DNA of 41,248 bases. It comes from an uncultured Intestinimonas sp. Its GTDB lineage: Bacteria; Bacillota; Clostridia; Oscillospirales; Oscillospiraceae. The first letter of the stretch is position 1; each line of letters opens with the position of its first letter. The stretch lies in contig NZ_CALXEE010000007.1 in assembly GCF_944387245.1 (NCBI RefSeq), forward strand, positions 1-41,248, given 5' to 3'. The translations under genes were made by a program, and so were the position numbers. The notes below the pieces were generated by a model, which saw only the letters and a program-made list of their open reading frames with translations, ran no database searches and had not been told where the DNA came from. Below, piece by piece: positions 7,686-16,940 of the stretch.

Positions 7686-9170
7686 TTATCTGTGATAGAG
7701 CTTATTGGTCTCATAGGTGGGCTCGCAGGTGAGGCGCATGCCCAGCTTGGCGTAGGTGCCCGAGTCGGGGGCGGAGAGGATGACCGAGGCGTGGGCCTCG
7801 CAGTCCCGGAGCTGCTCCAGGCAGTCCAGGGCCTGCCGGGCCAGGGGGTTGGTGGTGGCGGAGATGGCCAGGGCGATGAGGACCTCGTCGGAGTGGAGCC
7901 GGGGGTTGGCGCTGCCCAAGTGCTTGACCTTCACGGTCTGGATGGGCTCGATGGCCTCCCGGGAGATGAGGTGGTGCTCATGGCCGATGCCGGCCAGGCG
8001 CTTGAGGGCGTTGAGAAGGGTAGTGGAGGAGGCGCCCATGAGGTCGGTGGTCTTGCCGGTGACCACCTCGCCGTCGGGGAGCTCGATGGCGGCGGCGGGC
8101 TTGCCCGTCTCCTCGGCCACGGCCAGGGCGGCGCCCACCACCGGGCGGAGGGAGGCGTCGGCCTTCACCTGCTGCATGAGGAGCTCCAGCTTGTAGACCG
8201 GCTCGTCCCCGCAGCGGCCCTGCCGGCGGTCGCACAGGGCGGCATAGTACCGGCGGACAATCTCCTGCCGGGCGGCCTCGCACACCACGTCGTCGTCCAC
8301 GATGCAGTTGCCCACCATGTTGACCCCCATGTCGGTGGGGGACTTATAGGGACACTCGCCGGTGATCTTCTCAAAGATGGCGGAGAGGACGGGGAAGATC
8401 TCCACGTCCCGGTTGTAGTTCACCGTGGTCTTTCCATAGGCGGCCAGGTGGAAGGGGTCGATCATGTTCACGTCGTTGAGGTCGGCGGTGGCCGCCTCGT
8501 AGGCCAGGTTCACCGGGTGCTGGAGGGGCAGGTTCCAGATGGGGAAGGTCTCGAACTTGGCGTAGCCCGCCTTGACCCCCCGCTTGTACTCGTGGTAGAG
8601 CTGGGAGAGGCAGGTGGCCATCTTACCGCTGCCGGGGCCGGGGGCGGTGACCACCACCAGGGGGCGGGAGGTCTCGATATAGTCGTTCTTGCCATAGCCC
8701 TCGTCGCTGACGATGAGGGAGACGTTGTTGGGGTAGCCGGCGATGGGGTAGTGGAGGAAAACCTTCATGCCCAGGTCCTCCAACCGCTTCTTGAAGGCGT
8801 CGGCAGCGGGCTGGCGGTCGTACTGGGTGACCACTACGCTGCCCACGTACAGGCCCTGGGCCCGGAAGGCGTCGATGAGCCGGAGCACGTCCACGTCGTA
8901 GGTGATGCCCAGGTCGCCCCGAATCTTGTTCTTCTCGATGTCGCTGGCGCAGATGGAGATGACCATTTCCACGTCGTCCTTGAGCTCCAGCAACATGCGG
9001 ATCTTGCTGTCGGGCGCGAAGCCGGGCAGCACTCGCGAGGCGTGGTAGTCGTCAAAAAGCTTGCCGCCAAACTCCAGGTAGAGCTTGTCCCCGAACTGGG
9101 CGATGCGGTTCTTGATGTGGGCCGACTGGGTCTCCAGGTATTTTGCGTTGTCAAAGCCGATTTTTTTCAT
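7686..9170 (-). CDS. DUF1846 family protein
   Basis: A 494-residue protein of the DUF1846 family, cytoplasmic, with no signal peptide or membrane helix. The start MKKIGFDNAKYLETQSAHIKNRI, split here as MKKIGFDNAKYLE and TQSAHIKNRI, and the glycine-rich loop VVVTAPGPGSGKMATCLSQLYHE (central part TAPGPGSGKMAT, about residue 205) are typical; the latter looks like a phosphate-binding loop. Structures of the family exist but, to my knowledge, no reaction has been firmly established. I prefer the ATG at 9170 over a GTG two codons earlier because GGAGG lies seven bases before it. It is flanked by terminators on both sides and so is monocistronic. Confidence 0.88.
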   Translation of the reverse strand: MKKIGFDNAKYLETQSAHIKNRIAQFGDKLYLEFGGKLFDDYHASRVLPGFAPDSKIRMLLELKDDVEMVISICASDIEKNKIRGDLGITYDVDVLRLIDAFRAQGLYVGSVVVTQYDRQPAADAFKKRLEDLGMKVFLHYPIAGYPNNVSLIVSDEGYGKNDYIETSRPLVVVTAPGPGSGKMATCLSQLYHEYKRGVKAGYAKFETFPIWNLPLQHPVNLAYEAATADLNDVNMIDPFHLAAYGKTTVNYNRDVEIFPVLSAIFEKITGECPYKSPTDMGVNMVGNCIVDDDVVCEAARQEIVRRYYAALCDRRQGRCGDEPVYKLELLMQQVKADASLRPVVGAALAVAEETGKPAAAIELPDGEVVTGKTTDLMGASSTTLLNALKRLAGIGHEHHLISREAIEPIQTVKVKHLGSANPRLHSDEVLIALAISATTNPLARQALDCLEQLRDCEAHASVILSAPDSGTYAKLGMRLTCEPTYETNKLYHR

Positions 9171-9263
9171 CTGCACCCCTCCATGCCGTATTTATTACAT
9201 AATCGTTTTATTTTACCCTCTTTCCGCCCCCGCCGTCAAGGAATTCTGTTTATCGCCGCAAAA

Positions 9264-9300
9264 AAGCGGTCTCCGGAAGATCAGATTCCGGAGACCGCTT
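9264..9300 (-). terminator. Terminator after the stalk-domain gene
   Basis: A perfect 15-bp stem (9264-9278 with 9286-9300) with a 7-base loop, followed on the minus strand by a T-run. Confidence 0.9.
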
Positions 9301-9318
9301 ATATAAGGGCGGATGAAA

Positions 9319-10518
9319 TCAGGCGGGATAGTCGATGATGATGGTGTCGATGCTCTGCCAACCCTCGTCATCGGCGCCGAAGGAGCCGTTGGCGTCCTTG
9401 GAGACGGTCAGGGTAACGGTCTGGTCGGCCAGATAGCCCACATTGTCCATCTGGGCCTGCACCAGGTCGATAATCATGTTGGCATACTCGATGCTGTAAG
9501 CGTCATACTCGGCGTCGGTCATACTGGCCAGCGCCTCGCCGTCATACTTGGCGCTGAAGTCGTTCAGAGGAGCGTAAGTACCGGACTCATAGACCTCCAC
9601 GGCGCGAGTGACCACGTCGATGGGGCTGACAGTGACGTCCACGGTGTAGCTGCCGTCGGCCTGCTCCACAGGGGTACCCACGGTGTACTTGGAGTGGGTG
9701 TAGATCTCGGTGATGAGGTCGATGATCTCATTCTTCACGGTGGTGTCCAGGGTGTCGAAGCTCTCGTCGTTCTCAGGCATCACGATGCCCCAATACAGAG
9801 AGAAGTACTCAGACTCGGCCAGAATGTTCTGGAGATGGCCAGCCTCGGCCTCGTCGGCGGTGATACCCACCAGAGACAGATAGGACTCGCCGTACTTACC
9901 CAGGTAGAGCTCGTCCAGGTTGCCCTGCACCAGAGCCTGGGCCTCCTCACCGGTGATGGTGAAGGGGATGGAGGAGAGGACCACGGTGCTCGTCTCGCTG
10001 TCCCAGCCCACCTCAAGACCAAGGGCAGTGGACACGGCGCGCACGGGCAGATAGGTGGTGCCATCCACGGCAAAGGGCTCCACCGCCTTACCGTTGGCGT
10101 CGGTGAGGGTGAGCAGGGTGCCATCCAGGCTCACCTTGATGTCGGCGTAGTCCGCCTGGAGGGTCATGCCGATGGTGCGGCCCTTGGCAGGGATATCAGT
10201 GGTCTGGGTGGTGACCTCGCCGCCGCTGGTGAGGGCCACGGTGCTGGTGTCGGCATGCCACTCCACGTTCAGACCCAGGGCGCCGGCCACGGCACGCACG
10301 GGCAGGTAGGTGGTACCGGCCACGGCGAAGGGCTCCACCTTCTCGCCGTTGGCGTCGGTGAGCACCAGGTAGGACCCGTCCAGCATCACCTTAATATCGG
10401 TGAAATCGGCCTGAATGGGCTGAGAGCCGGTGAGGGCCAGAGCATTGCCGGCCAGGCCGGCAGTGAGTGCCAGAGTGAGCAGCCCGCAGGTCAGGCCGTG
10501 CATGGGTTTGTTGTGCAT
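9319..10518 (-). CDS. Exported protein with two copper-amine-oxidase-N-like (stalk) repeats
   Basis: A 399-residue secreted or surface protein. Residues 1-29 are a signal peptide (CGLLTLALTAGLAGNALA). Two tandem repeats follow, each with the pattern I(Q/T)ADxxDIKVxLDG...LTDANGxxVEPFAV-GTTYLPVRAV...ALGLxVxW, the motif called copper amine oxidase N-terminal domain or stalk domain; it is not an enzyme domain. The second copy is about 100 residues after the first. The C-terminal ~220 residues (from FTITGEEAQALVQGNLDELYLGKY in two parts, FTITGEEAQALVQG and NLDELYLGKY) resemble DUF5105-type lipoprotein/exported domains of Clostridia with no known role. AAAGGAG precedes the ATG. The repeat surface may bind cell-wall material, which is inference from related proteins. 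Confidence 0.8.
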   Translation of the reverse strand: MHNKPMHGLTCGLLTLALTAGLAGNALALTGSQPIQADFTDIKVMLDGSYLVLTDANGEKVEPFAVAGTTYLPVRAVAGALGLNVEWHADTSTVALTSGGEVTTQTTDIPAKGRTIGMTLQADYADIKVSLDGTLLTLTDANGKAVEPFAVDGTTYLPVRAVSTALGLEVGWDSETSTVVLSSIPFTITGEEAQALVQGNLDELYLGKYGESYLSLVGITADEAEAGHLQNILAESEYFSLYWGIVMPENDESFDTLDTTVKNEIIDLITEIYTHSKYTVGTPVEQADGSYTVDVTVSPIDVVTRAVEVYESGTYAPLNDFSAKYDGEALASMTDAEYDAYSIEYANMIIDLVQAQMDNVGYLADQTVTLTVSKDANGSFGADDEGWQSIDTIIIDYPA

Positions 10519-10555
10519 TGGGTAGGACTCCTTTCCATTCTCAAAATACCACCTT

Positions 10556-10584
10556 ATTTTAGTTCCCGCGCAGCCGCTTGTAAA
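10556..10584 (-). promoter_or_regulatory. Promoter of the stalk-domain gene
   Basis: On the minus strand: TTTACA (10584-10579), a 17-base spacer, TAAAAT (10561-10556), about 35 bases before the start codon. Confidence 0.7.
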
Positions 10585-10669
10585 GCCCGCAGCCTGAAAT
10601 TGTTACTTTTCTTTCCAAGCCAAATACCATTTTCCAGTCCAGTATTATGTTACCCATTTCCGTTTGTAC

Positions 10670-10698
10670 TGGACATTTGACCCCATCCGGCGTACAAT
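10670..10698 (+). promoter_or_regulatory. tex promoter
   Basis: TGGACA (10670-10675), 17-base spacer, TACAAT (10693-10698). The -35 box lies in the right arm of an 8-bp inverted repeat GTCCAGTA...TACTGGAC (about 10637 and 10667). Confidence 0.6.
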
Positions 10699-10769
10699 AT
10701 GCATCATTGGATATGCCGGACCTATCTACCCCGGCAGCCATGCCAAAGTGCTGAAAAAAGGAGCCAATT

Positions 10770-12938
<2,169 letters not shown>

Positions 12939-12950
12939 GGAGGTTCTGTC

Positions 12951-13334
12951 ATGAGCATGCTCGGCTTCGATGAGGTGGGCCTTCTGCTGGACGACATGGC
13001 CGAGGAATTCCCGCCGGAGTTCTTTGACGAGCTCAACGGCGGGGTGGCCCTGCTGCCCGAATCCAAGGCCGACCCGGAGTTTCCGCCGGGGGAAATGTAT
13101 ATTCTGGGCGAATACTGCAACGACATGATGGGCCGGCACATCAACCTCTACTACGGCTCCTTCGCCGCCCTGGCGGAACTGGAGCACTGGACGGAGGAGG
13201 ATTGGGAGGATGAGCTGTGGGACACCTTCTCCCACGAGTTCACCCACCACATCGAAGGTCTGGCCGGAGAGCGTGGCCTGGAGATCAAGGACGAGGCCTA
13301 TCTGGAGGAACAGCGGTCCCTGCAGGACCAGTGA
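12951..13334 (+). CDS. Small metallopeptidase (zincin) family protein
   Basis: A 127-residue protein with the zinc-protease motif HEFTHHIE (about residue 95), followed by GLEIKDEAYLEE, whose acidic residue may be the third ligand. It fits the short 'metallopeptidase family' (MPN/zincin-like, PF06262-type) proteins, which often sit beside tex or tRNA/translation genes in Clostridia. There is no signal peptide, so it should act in the cytoplasm. AAGGAGG lies just upstream, 12 bases after the tex stop, and a strong terminator follows. Its substrate is unknown. Confidence 0.85.
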   Translation: MSMLGFDEVGLLLDDMAEEFPPEFFDELNGGVALLPESKADPEFPPGEMYILGEYCNDMMGRHINLYYGSFAALAELEHWTEEDWEDELWDTFSHEFTHHIEGLAGERGLEIKDEAYLEEQRSLQDQ

Positions 13335-13348
13335 CCTTTGGAACAGAA

Positions 13349-13383
13349 ACAGCGGCGTTGGAATCCTCCAACGCCGCTGTTTT
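13349..13383 (+). terminator. Bidirectional terminator after tex operon
   Basis: A perfect 14-bp stem (13349-13362 with 13367-13380), 4-base loop, flanked by AAA and TTT. It serves the tex operon and overlaps the stop of the convergent HTH gene. Confidence 0.9.
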
Positions 13384-13591
13384 AATCCTGTTGTTCCGGA
13401 ACATAGGCCACTACATCCTCGATCCGGCAGTTGAAGAGCCGGCACAAAGCCTCCAAGGTGTTGGTGGAAACCGACTCCCCCGCCTTCAGCCGCCGGACGG
13501 TGGAGCTGCTGATCCCCCCCTTGACCTGTAAGGTATAGGTGGAGGCGCTCCGCTGCCGCATCAGTTCCCACAAAGGCTCATAGGAGATCAT
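13382..13591 (-). CDS. Small Xre-type HTH regulator
   Basis: A 69-residue protein that consists only of a Cro/C1-type helix-turn-helix: WELMRQRSASTYTLQVKGGI, then the recognition part SSSTVRRLKAGESVSTNTLEALCRLFNCRIEDVVAYVPE (shortened here as SSSTVRRLKAGESVSTNT and LEALCRLFNCRIEDV). Such stand-alone YozG/HTH_26 proteins are DNA-binding dimers. GGGAGG precedes the ATG by six bases. It is transcribed away from the PH-like gene at 13734, and the region between them holds near-perfect palindromes that are the obvious candidate operators. Its stop codon runs into the shared terminator. Confidence 0.88.
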   Translation of the reverse strand: MISYEPLWELMRQRSASTYTLQVKGGISSSTVRRLKAGESVSTNTLEALCRLFNCRIEDVVAYVPEQQD

Positions 13592-13616
13592 GGTCCACCT
13601 CCCTGGCAGTTTCTCC

Positions 13617-13644
13617 TTGACATATAACCATTATTGCCTATAAT
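13617..13644 (+). promoter_or_regulatory. Strong promoter of the PH-like gene
   Basis: TTGACA (13617-13622), 16-base spacer, TATAAT (13639-13644): both boxes are consensus. The first operator half-site TATTGCCTAT (13632-13641) overlaps the -10 box. Confidence 0.75.
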
Positions 13645-13713
13645 AGTATGAAAGCGTGATAGGCAATATTGGCTATCATCCCAATAGAAAATGAGAGACA
13701 GGTGGACCTGTCT
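13632..13713. promoter_or_regulatory. Operator palindromes between the HTH and PH-like genes
   Basis: Three dyads: TATTGCCTAT (13632-13641) repeated in inverse as ATAGGCAATA (13659-13668); a 22-bp nearly perfect palindrome at 13657-13678, TGATAG-g-CAATATTG-g-CTATCA, with two central-arm mismatches; and AGACAGGT-gg-ACCTGTCT at 13696-13713. All lie between the -10 box and the PH-like gene, where a bound repressor would block transcription. Confidence 0.65.
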
Positions 13714-13733
13714 GAGGAAGGAGTTATGGAGTG

Positions 13734-14081
13734 ATGAGTAAATCCAGCGATATTTTGGAGTTTCAGCCCGGCGAGCAGGAGCTCAAGCGAATCAAGGGCG
13801 ATTTTTGGGGCACCAGCGCCGGCAGGGCCCAGGTCCCCGGCACCTACATCTTTACGGACCGCCGCATCCTGTTCCGGGGCAACGGCCTGGTGGAGGCCCT
13901 GCGGGTGGTCTTTTCCCTTCCTTACAGCGCCATTGTGTCCATGGAGCCCTACAATGTTTCCCTCTTCATCCCCACGGGCATCCGGGTCAACACCCAGGAC
14001 GGCAAGACCTTCCGTGTCTCCGTCCTCAAGCGCAAGGAGATCATTGCCTTCATTGAGGAGCAGCGGCAGAAGCAGGGCTGA
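13734..14081 (+). CDS. PH/GRAM-like domain protein
   Basis: A 115-residue soluble protein. From ILEFQPGEQELKRIKGDF through GTYIFTDRRILFRG, LPYSAIVSMEPYNVSLFIP and IRVNTQDGKTFRVSVLKRKE it has the strand pattern of a bacterial PH or GRAM-like domain (bPH family, compare YvbH/YxxF types); a short C-terminal helix ends it. Such proteins occur in Firmicutes with unknown function, sometimes under stress control. The ATG at 13734 or the GTG at 13731 may be used; AAGGAG lies 7-10 bases upstream. It has a very strong promoter overlapped by operators and stands divergent from a small HTH gene, so the two likely form a regulated pair. Confidence 0.7.
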   Translation: MSKSSDILEFQPGEQELKRIKGDFWGTSAGRAQVPGTYIFTDRRILFRGNGLVEALRVVFSLPYSAIVSMEPYNVSLFIPTGIRVNTQDGKTFRVSVLKRKEIIAFIEEQRQKQG

Positions 14082-14114
14082 CGGTACTTCTCCCGCCATT
14101 TTCAACTGCATATA

Positions 14115-14160
14115 ATGAAACTACCGGTGTGTGAGCATGCTCACACACCGGTAGTTTCAT
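14115..14160. terminator. 46-bp perfect palindrome between convergent genes
   Basis: Bases 14115-14137 are the exact reverse complement of 14138-14160, centred on GCATGC. It overlaps the eutQ stop codon (14157-14159) and lies 33 bases after the PH-like gene, so it most likely ends transcription from both sides, although the T-runs are short (TTTCATTT). Confidence 0.7.
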
Positions 14161-14612
14161 TTCTGCCAGTCGGCGGGATAGACGAAGTAGAGGAAGCGGA
14201 CCTTCCCCCTGGCGGAGAACTGGATCTCGCTGCCCCGGGGAATATGAATCACCTCGCCGGGGCCGGCGGACACCGTCTCCCCCGCCACCAGGATGTCCAG
14301 CCGCCCGTCAATGACATAGTCCATCTCGTCGTAGGTGAGCTTCCAGGGGAAGGTGGTCTGCTCCATGACCATGAGTCCGCAGCCCAGCCGGGGCGCCTCC
14401 TCCAGGGAGAAGAGGTCCCGGGTCCACACCCGGTCCCCATTCTTCCCCGTGTCCAGCCGGTCGGCCTCCCGGACCTCCAGCCGGGGCACCGCCACCGCGC
14501 GCACCCCGTGGGCGGCGGGGCGCTCCGGCGCCGGGGTGCCCCCCAGCTTCTCCAGCAGCACCTGGCGCACCAGCTTTTCCAGGGCTGACTTGTCCACATC
14601 TGCCATGTTCAT
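14157..14612 (-). CDS. eutQ: Ethanolamine utilization cupin protein EutQ
   Basis: A 151-residue protein. After a ~50-residue tail (KSALEKLVRQVLLEKLGG, an amphipathic helix followed by a linker) comes a single cupin domain: CGLMVMEQTTFPWKLTYDEMDYVIDG (in parts: EQTTFPWKLTYDEMDYVI), then HIPRGSEIQFSARGKVRFLYF. EutQ from Salmonella has been described as an acetate kinase that can make ATP from acetyl phosphate; the Firmicute form is shorter and its activity is less certain. The N-terminal helix resembles an encapsulation peptide that targets cargo to the microcompartment. The ATG overlaps the eutH stop (ATGA) with AAAGGAG upstream, and the gene is last in the operon, running into the 46-bp palindrome. 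Confidence 0.9.
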   Translation of the reverse strand: MNMADVDKSALEKLVRQVLLEKLGGTPAPERPAAHGVRAVAVPRLEVREADRLDTGKNGDRVWTRDLFSLEEAPRLGCGLMVMEQTTFPWKLTYDEMDYVIDGRLDILVAGETVSAGPGEVIHIPRGSEIQFSARGKVRFLYFVYPADWQK

Positions 14613-15685
14613 CTCTCCTTTCGGGTGAGGAGCATGGCCACCGCCACAGCGGTGATGCCCCCCGTCAGCTTGGCCACGATCATGGGGAGGATCATGGCCT
14701 CGTCAAAGCCCGCCGTAAAGCCCAGGTGGTCCCCAAAGACGAAGGCCGCCGACACGGCAAAGGCCACGTTGACCACCTTGCCCCGGCGGTCCATGGCGGC
14801 CACCATGCCGAACATGGGGATGTTGTTGGCCAGGGTGGCCACCAGCCCCGCCGCCGCCACATCGTTGACCCCCAGCAGCCGCCCCAGCTTCAGCAGGGGC
14901 TTTTGAAAAACCTTGGTGATGGCAAAGACCAGGGGGAAGGCCCCGGCCAGGACGATGGCGATGTGCCCCACCACCTCGAAGCCCTCCCCGATGGGGGCAA
15001 GGCCGGGGATGAGGACCAGGCCGGTGAGGGACTCCACGATGGCGGCGGCCAGGCCCACGGTGATAACGGCCACCACCACCCTGCCGAAGATGGCAAAGCC
15101 CTTTACCATGGCGCTGGGGATCTTCCACAGCCCCAGGGCCAGGAGGAGGGCGATGAGGACGATGGGGATGAGGTTCCGGAGCACCATGCCCACCGGGAAG
15201 CCGGCGGTCAGGCCGCCCAGGAAGGCCCCCAGGGGGATGGTAACCACGCCGCAGAGCACCCCCCGGGCCAGGGGCTCCAGGTCCTCCTGCTTCAGGATGC
15301 CCAGGGCCACCGGGATGGTAAAGACGATGGTGGGGCCCAGCATGGCCCCCACGATGAGGCCGCCGAACTGCCCCGCCTCCGGCGTGAGAGCCAGCTCCCG
15401 GGCCAGGGCGGCGCCTCCCATGTCATTGGCCAGGATGGTGCCGGCGAACATGGCGGGGTCAGCCCCCAGGAAGGTGTAGACCGGCACCACCACCGGCCGC
15501 AGCAGGTCGGAGAGGACGGGTGCCAGGCAGAGGATGCCGATCATGGCCAGGGCCAGAGAGCCCATGGCCAGAATGCCCTCCTCGAACTTCTCCCCCAGGC
15601 CGAAGCGGTTCCCCGCGATGCGGTCCAGGGCACCCAGCACCAGAAAGACGGCCATGAGGCCGATGATGATCTCGTTGACGGACAA
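14609..15685 (-). CDS. eutH: Ethanolamine transporter EutH
   Basis: A 358-residue integral membrane protein with about ten hydrophobic segments, thought to carry ethanolamine into the cell. Family marks include IIIGLMAVFLVLGALDRIAG at the start, TILANDMGGAALARELA (about residue 85), GAMLGPTIVFTIPVALGI, and near the C-terminus ATLANNIPMFGMV and FGDHLGFTAGFDEAM. It starts with TTG at 15685: GAGGAGGGG lies 6-8 bases upstream, 16 bases after the eutN stop, and the first residues MSVNEIIIG match the family. It overlaps eutQ by four bases. Confidence 0.95.
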   Translation of the reverse strand: MSVNEIIIGLMAVFLVLGALDRIAGNRFGLGEKFEEGILAMGSLALAMIGILCLAPVLSDLLRPVVVPVYTFLGADPAMFAGTILANDMGGAALARELALTPEAGQFGGLIVGAMLGPTIVFTIPVALGILKQEDLEPLARGVLCGVVTIPLGAFLGGLTAGFPVGMVLRNLIPIVLIALLLALGLWKIPSAMVKGFAIFGRVVVAVITVGLAAAIVESLTGLVLIPGLAPIGEGFEVVGHIAIVLAGAFPLVFAITKVFQKPLLKLGRLLGVNDVAAAGLVATLANNIPMFGMVAAMDRRGKVVNVAFAVSAAFVFGDHLGFTAGFDEAMILPMIVAKLTGGITAVAVAMLLTRKER

Positions 15686-15700
15686 TGGGCTCCCCTCCTC

Positions 15701-15949
15701 TCAGGACTCCACCCGGTCCACGATGCCCACGATGGCGGCGTCCACGGGGAGGTTCTCCCCCGCCGCCTTCCGGGCGCCGCTCCCCCCGGTGACCAGCACC
15801 CTGTCCCCCGGTCCCGCCCCCGCCTGGTCCGCGCACACCAGGGCGGGGCCCTGGTGGCCCTCCGGGGACACCAGCAAAAAGGTCTGGCCGGTCAGCGCCT
15901 CCGCCTTTCGGGTGCACCACACGCTACCGACGACGATCCCTAACAACAC
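15701..15949 (-). CDS. eutN: Microcompartment vertex protein EutN
   Basis: An 82-residue protein of the EutN/CcmL family whose pentamers close the corners of the microcompartment shell. Visible signature: LGIVVGSVWCTRKAEALTGQ, ADQAGAGPGDRVLVTGGSGA and the C-terminal VDAAIVGIVDRV. It is slightly shorter than the usual 90-95 residues. The best start is GTG at 15949 (or TTG at 15946), which makes it overlap the previous gene by 26 bases in another frame, so its translation is probably coupled to that gene. GAGGAGGGG for eutH lies just after the stop. Confidence 0.9.
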   Translation of the reverse strand: MLLGIVVGSVWCTRKAEALTGQTFLLVSPEGHQGPALVCADQAGAGPGDRVLVTGGSGARKAAGENLPVDAAIVGIVDRVES

Positions 15950-16196
15950 AAATGCCCATCTCCCGCAGCCCCCGTTCCAGGGCCATGAATTTTTGATAGA
16001 TGCCCAAGGGGGCACACTTGCGATAGTCCTTGTACTCCAGCCCCGACTCCAGGACCTGGACCTTTTTCCCCTCCAGCAGGGCCCGGAGCACCGCCCCTTC
16101 CCCGTCGGTGAGGACCAGCCCCAGGGACAGCGAGCCCATCTGCTCCACCGGCAGCCGGGTGATGACCAGGGCCCCGTCCCGCGTCTCCAGTTCCAT
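15924..16196 (-). CDS. TIGR02536-like ethanolamine utilization protein
   Basis: A 90-residue soluble protein found, in related forms, between eutT and eutN in Firmicute eut operons. The stretch AVLRALLEGKKVQVLESGLE, followed by YKDYRKCAPLGIYQKFMALE and REMGICVV, fits my memory of the TIGR02536 family; the residues before it (TRLPVEQMGSLSLGLVLT) form a small beta domain. No function is established. It has GAGGAGG seven bases before its ATG, starts 12 bases after the eutT stop, and its end overlaps eutN by 26 bases. It is shorter than the TIGR02536 members I recall, so it may be a reduced version. Confidence 0.6.
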   Translation of the reverse strand: MELETRDGALVITRLPVEQMGSLSLGLVLTDGEGAVLRALLEGKKVQVLESGLEYKDYRKCAPLGIYQKFMALERGLREMGICVVRDRRR

Positions 16197-16208
16197 GGGA
16201 ACACCTCC

Positions 16209-16937
16209 TCAGCCCGTCTGGTATTTGCCCGCCTTCAGCTGGATCATCATGATCCACATCAGGGAGGAGAGCCGGTTGAGGCCCAGGATGATGTCCTCCC
16301 GGGTCACCCCGCCGTTCTCGTCCCGGAAGGCCCGGTAGGCGGCAAGTTCCGTCTGCCGGGCCACCGCGCGCACCTTGTTCACCGCCAGGATGGCGGGAGA
16401 GTCGGTGTATCGGATGAGGAAGTGGCCCTGGCCGTAATATTTTTCCGGGTAGTGGGACCGCTCCCGCAGCTCCGCCGGGGTCAGGCCGCAGAGCTTGACC
16501 TCCCCCACCGGCTCCTCCAGCACGTCGAAGCGGATGAAGCGCCGGACAAAGTCCAGCACCTCCTCCAGCTCCTCCGCCAGGGCGGGCACCCCTTCCCGGA
16601 CGCACACCTGCTGGCACAGGGCGATCTCCCCCTCCAGCAGGTCGATCATCCCCCGGAAGGCGATGCGGGGGTGGTCCTTGAAGACCAGGATGTTGCCCTT
16701 CAGATGGGTCATGTGCTCCGGTTTCTCCGTCAGCACGGCCCCGAAGAGGGTACGGTACTTCCCCGCCCCCTCCTGGTCCTCCTCCCCCTTGCCCTGGGGG
16801 TAGACCACCTCCACCCGGTGCTCCCGGAGGAAGGACCGGGCGGAGGGGGTGAGGACGTCCCCCCGGGCCACCACCACCGGCCCCCGGGTGCCGTTGTCCG
16901 ACATCTGCCGGACCCGCGCCTCCGTCAAGAGGGCCAC
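16209..16937 (-). CDS. eutT: Corrinoid adenosyltransferase EutT
   Basis: A 242-residue enzyme that uses ATP to adenosylate cob(I)alamin, giving the adenosylcobalamin cofactor of EutBC. It has an N-terminal ~50-residue region (VVVARGDVLTPSARSFLREH, a merR-like/EutT N-part) and a helical core with HMTHLKGNILVFKDHPRIAF, the paired cysteines of ALCQQVC, and the C-terminal helix EDIILGLNRLSSLMWIMMIQ. These match EutT rather than the PduO or CobA types. The start is GTG at 16937, with GGGAGGG seven bases upstream, overlapping the end of eutM. It stands between shell genes, which fits cofactor supply within the microcompartment pathway. Confidence 0.9.
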   Translation of the reverse strand: MALLTEARVRQMSDNGTRGPVVVARGDVLTPSARSFLREHRVEVVYPQGKGEEDQEGAGKYRTLFGAVLTEKPEHMTHLKGNILVFKDHPRIAFRGMIDLLEGEIALCQQVCVREGVPALAEELEEVLDFVRRFIRFDVLEEPVGEVKLCGLTPAELRERSHYPEKYYGQGHFLIRYTDSPAILAVNKVRAVARQTELAAYRAFRDENGGVTREDIILGLNRLSSLMWIMMIQLKAGKYQTG

Positions 16938-16940
16938 GGC

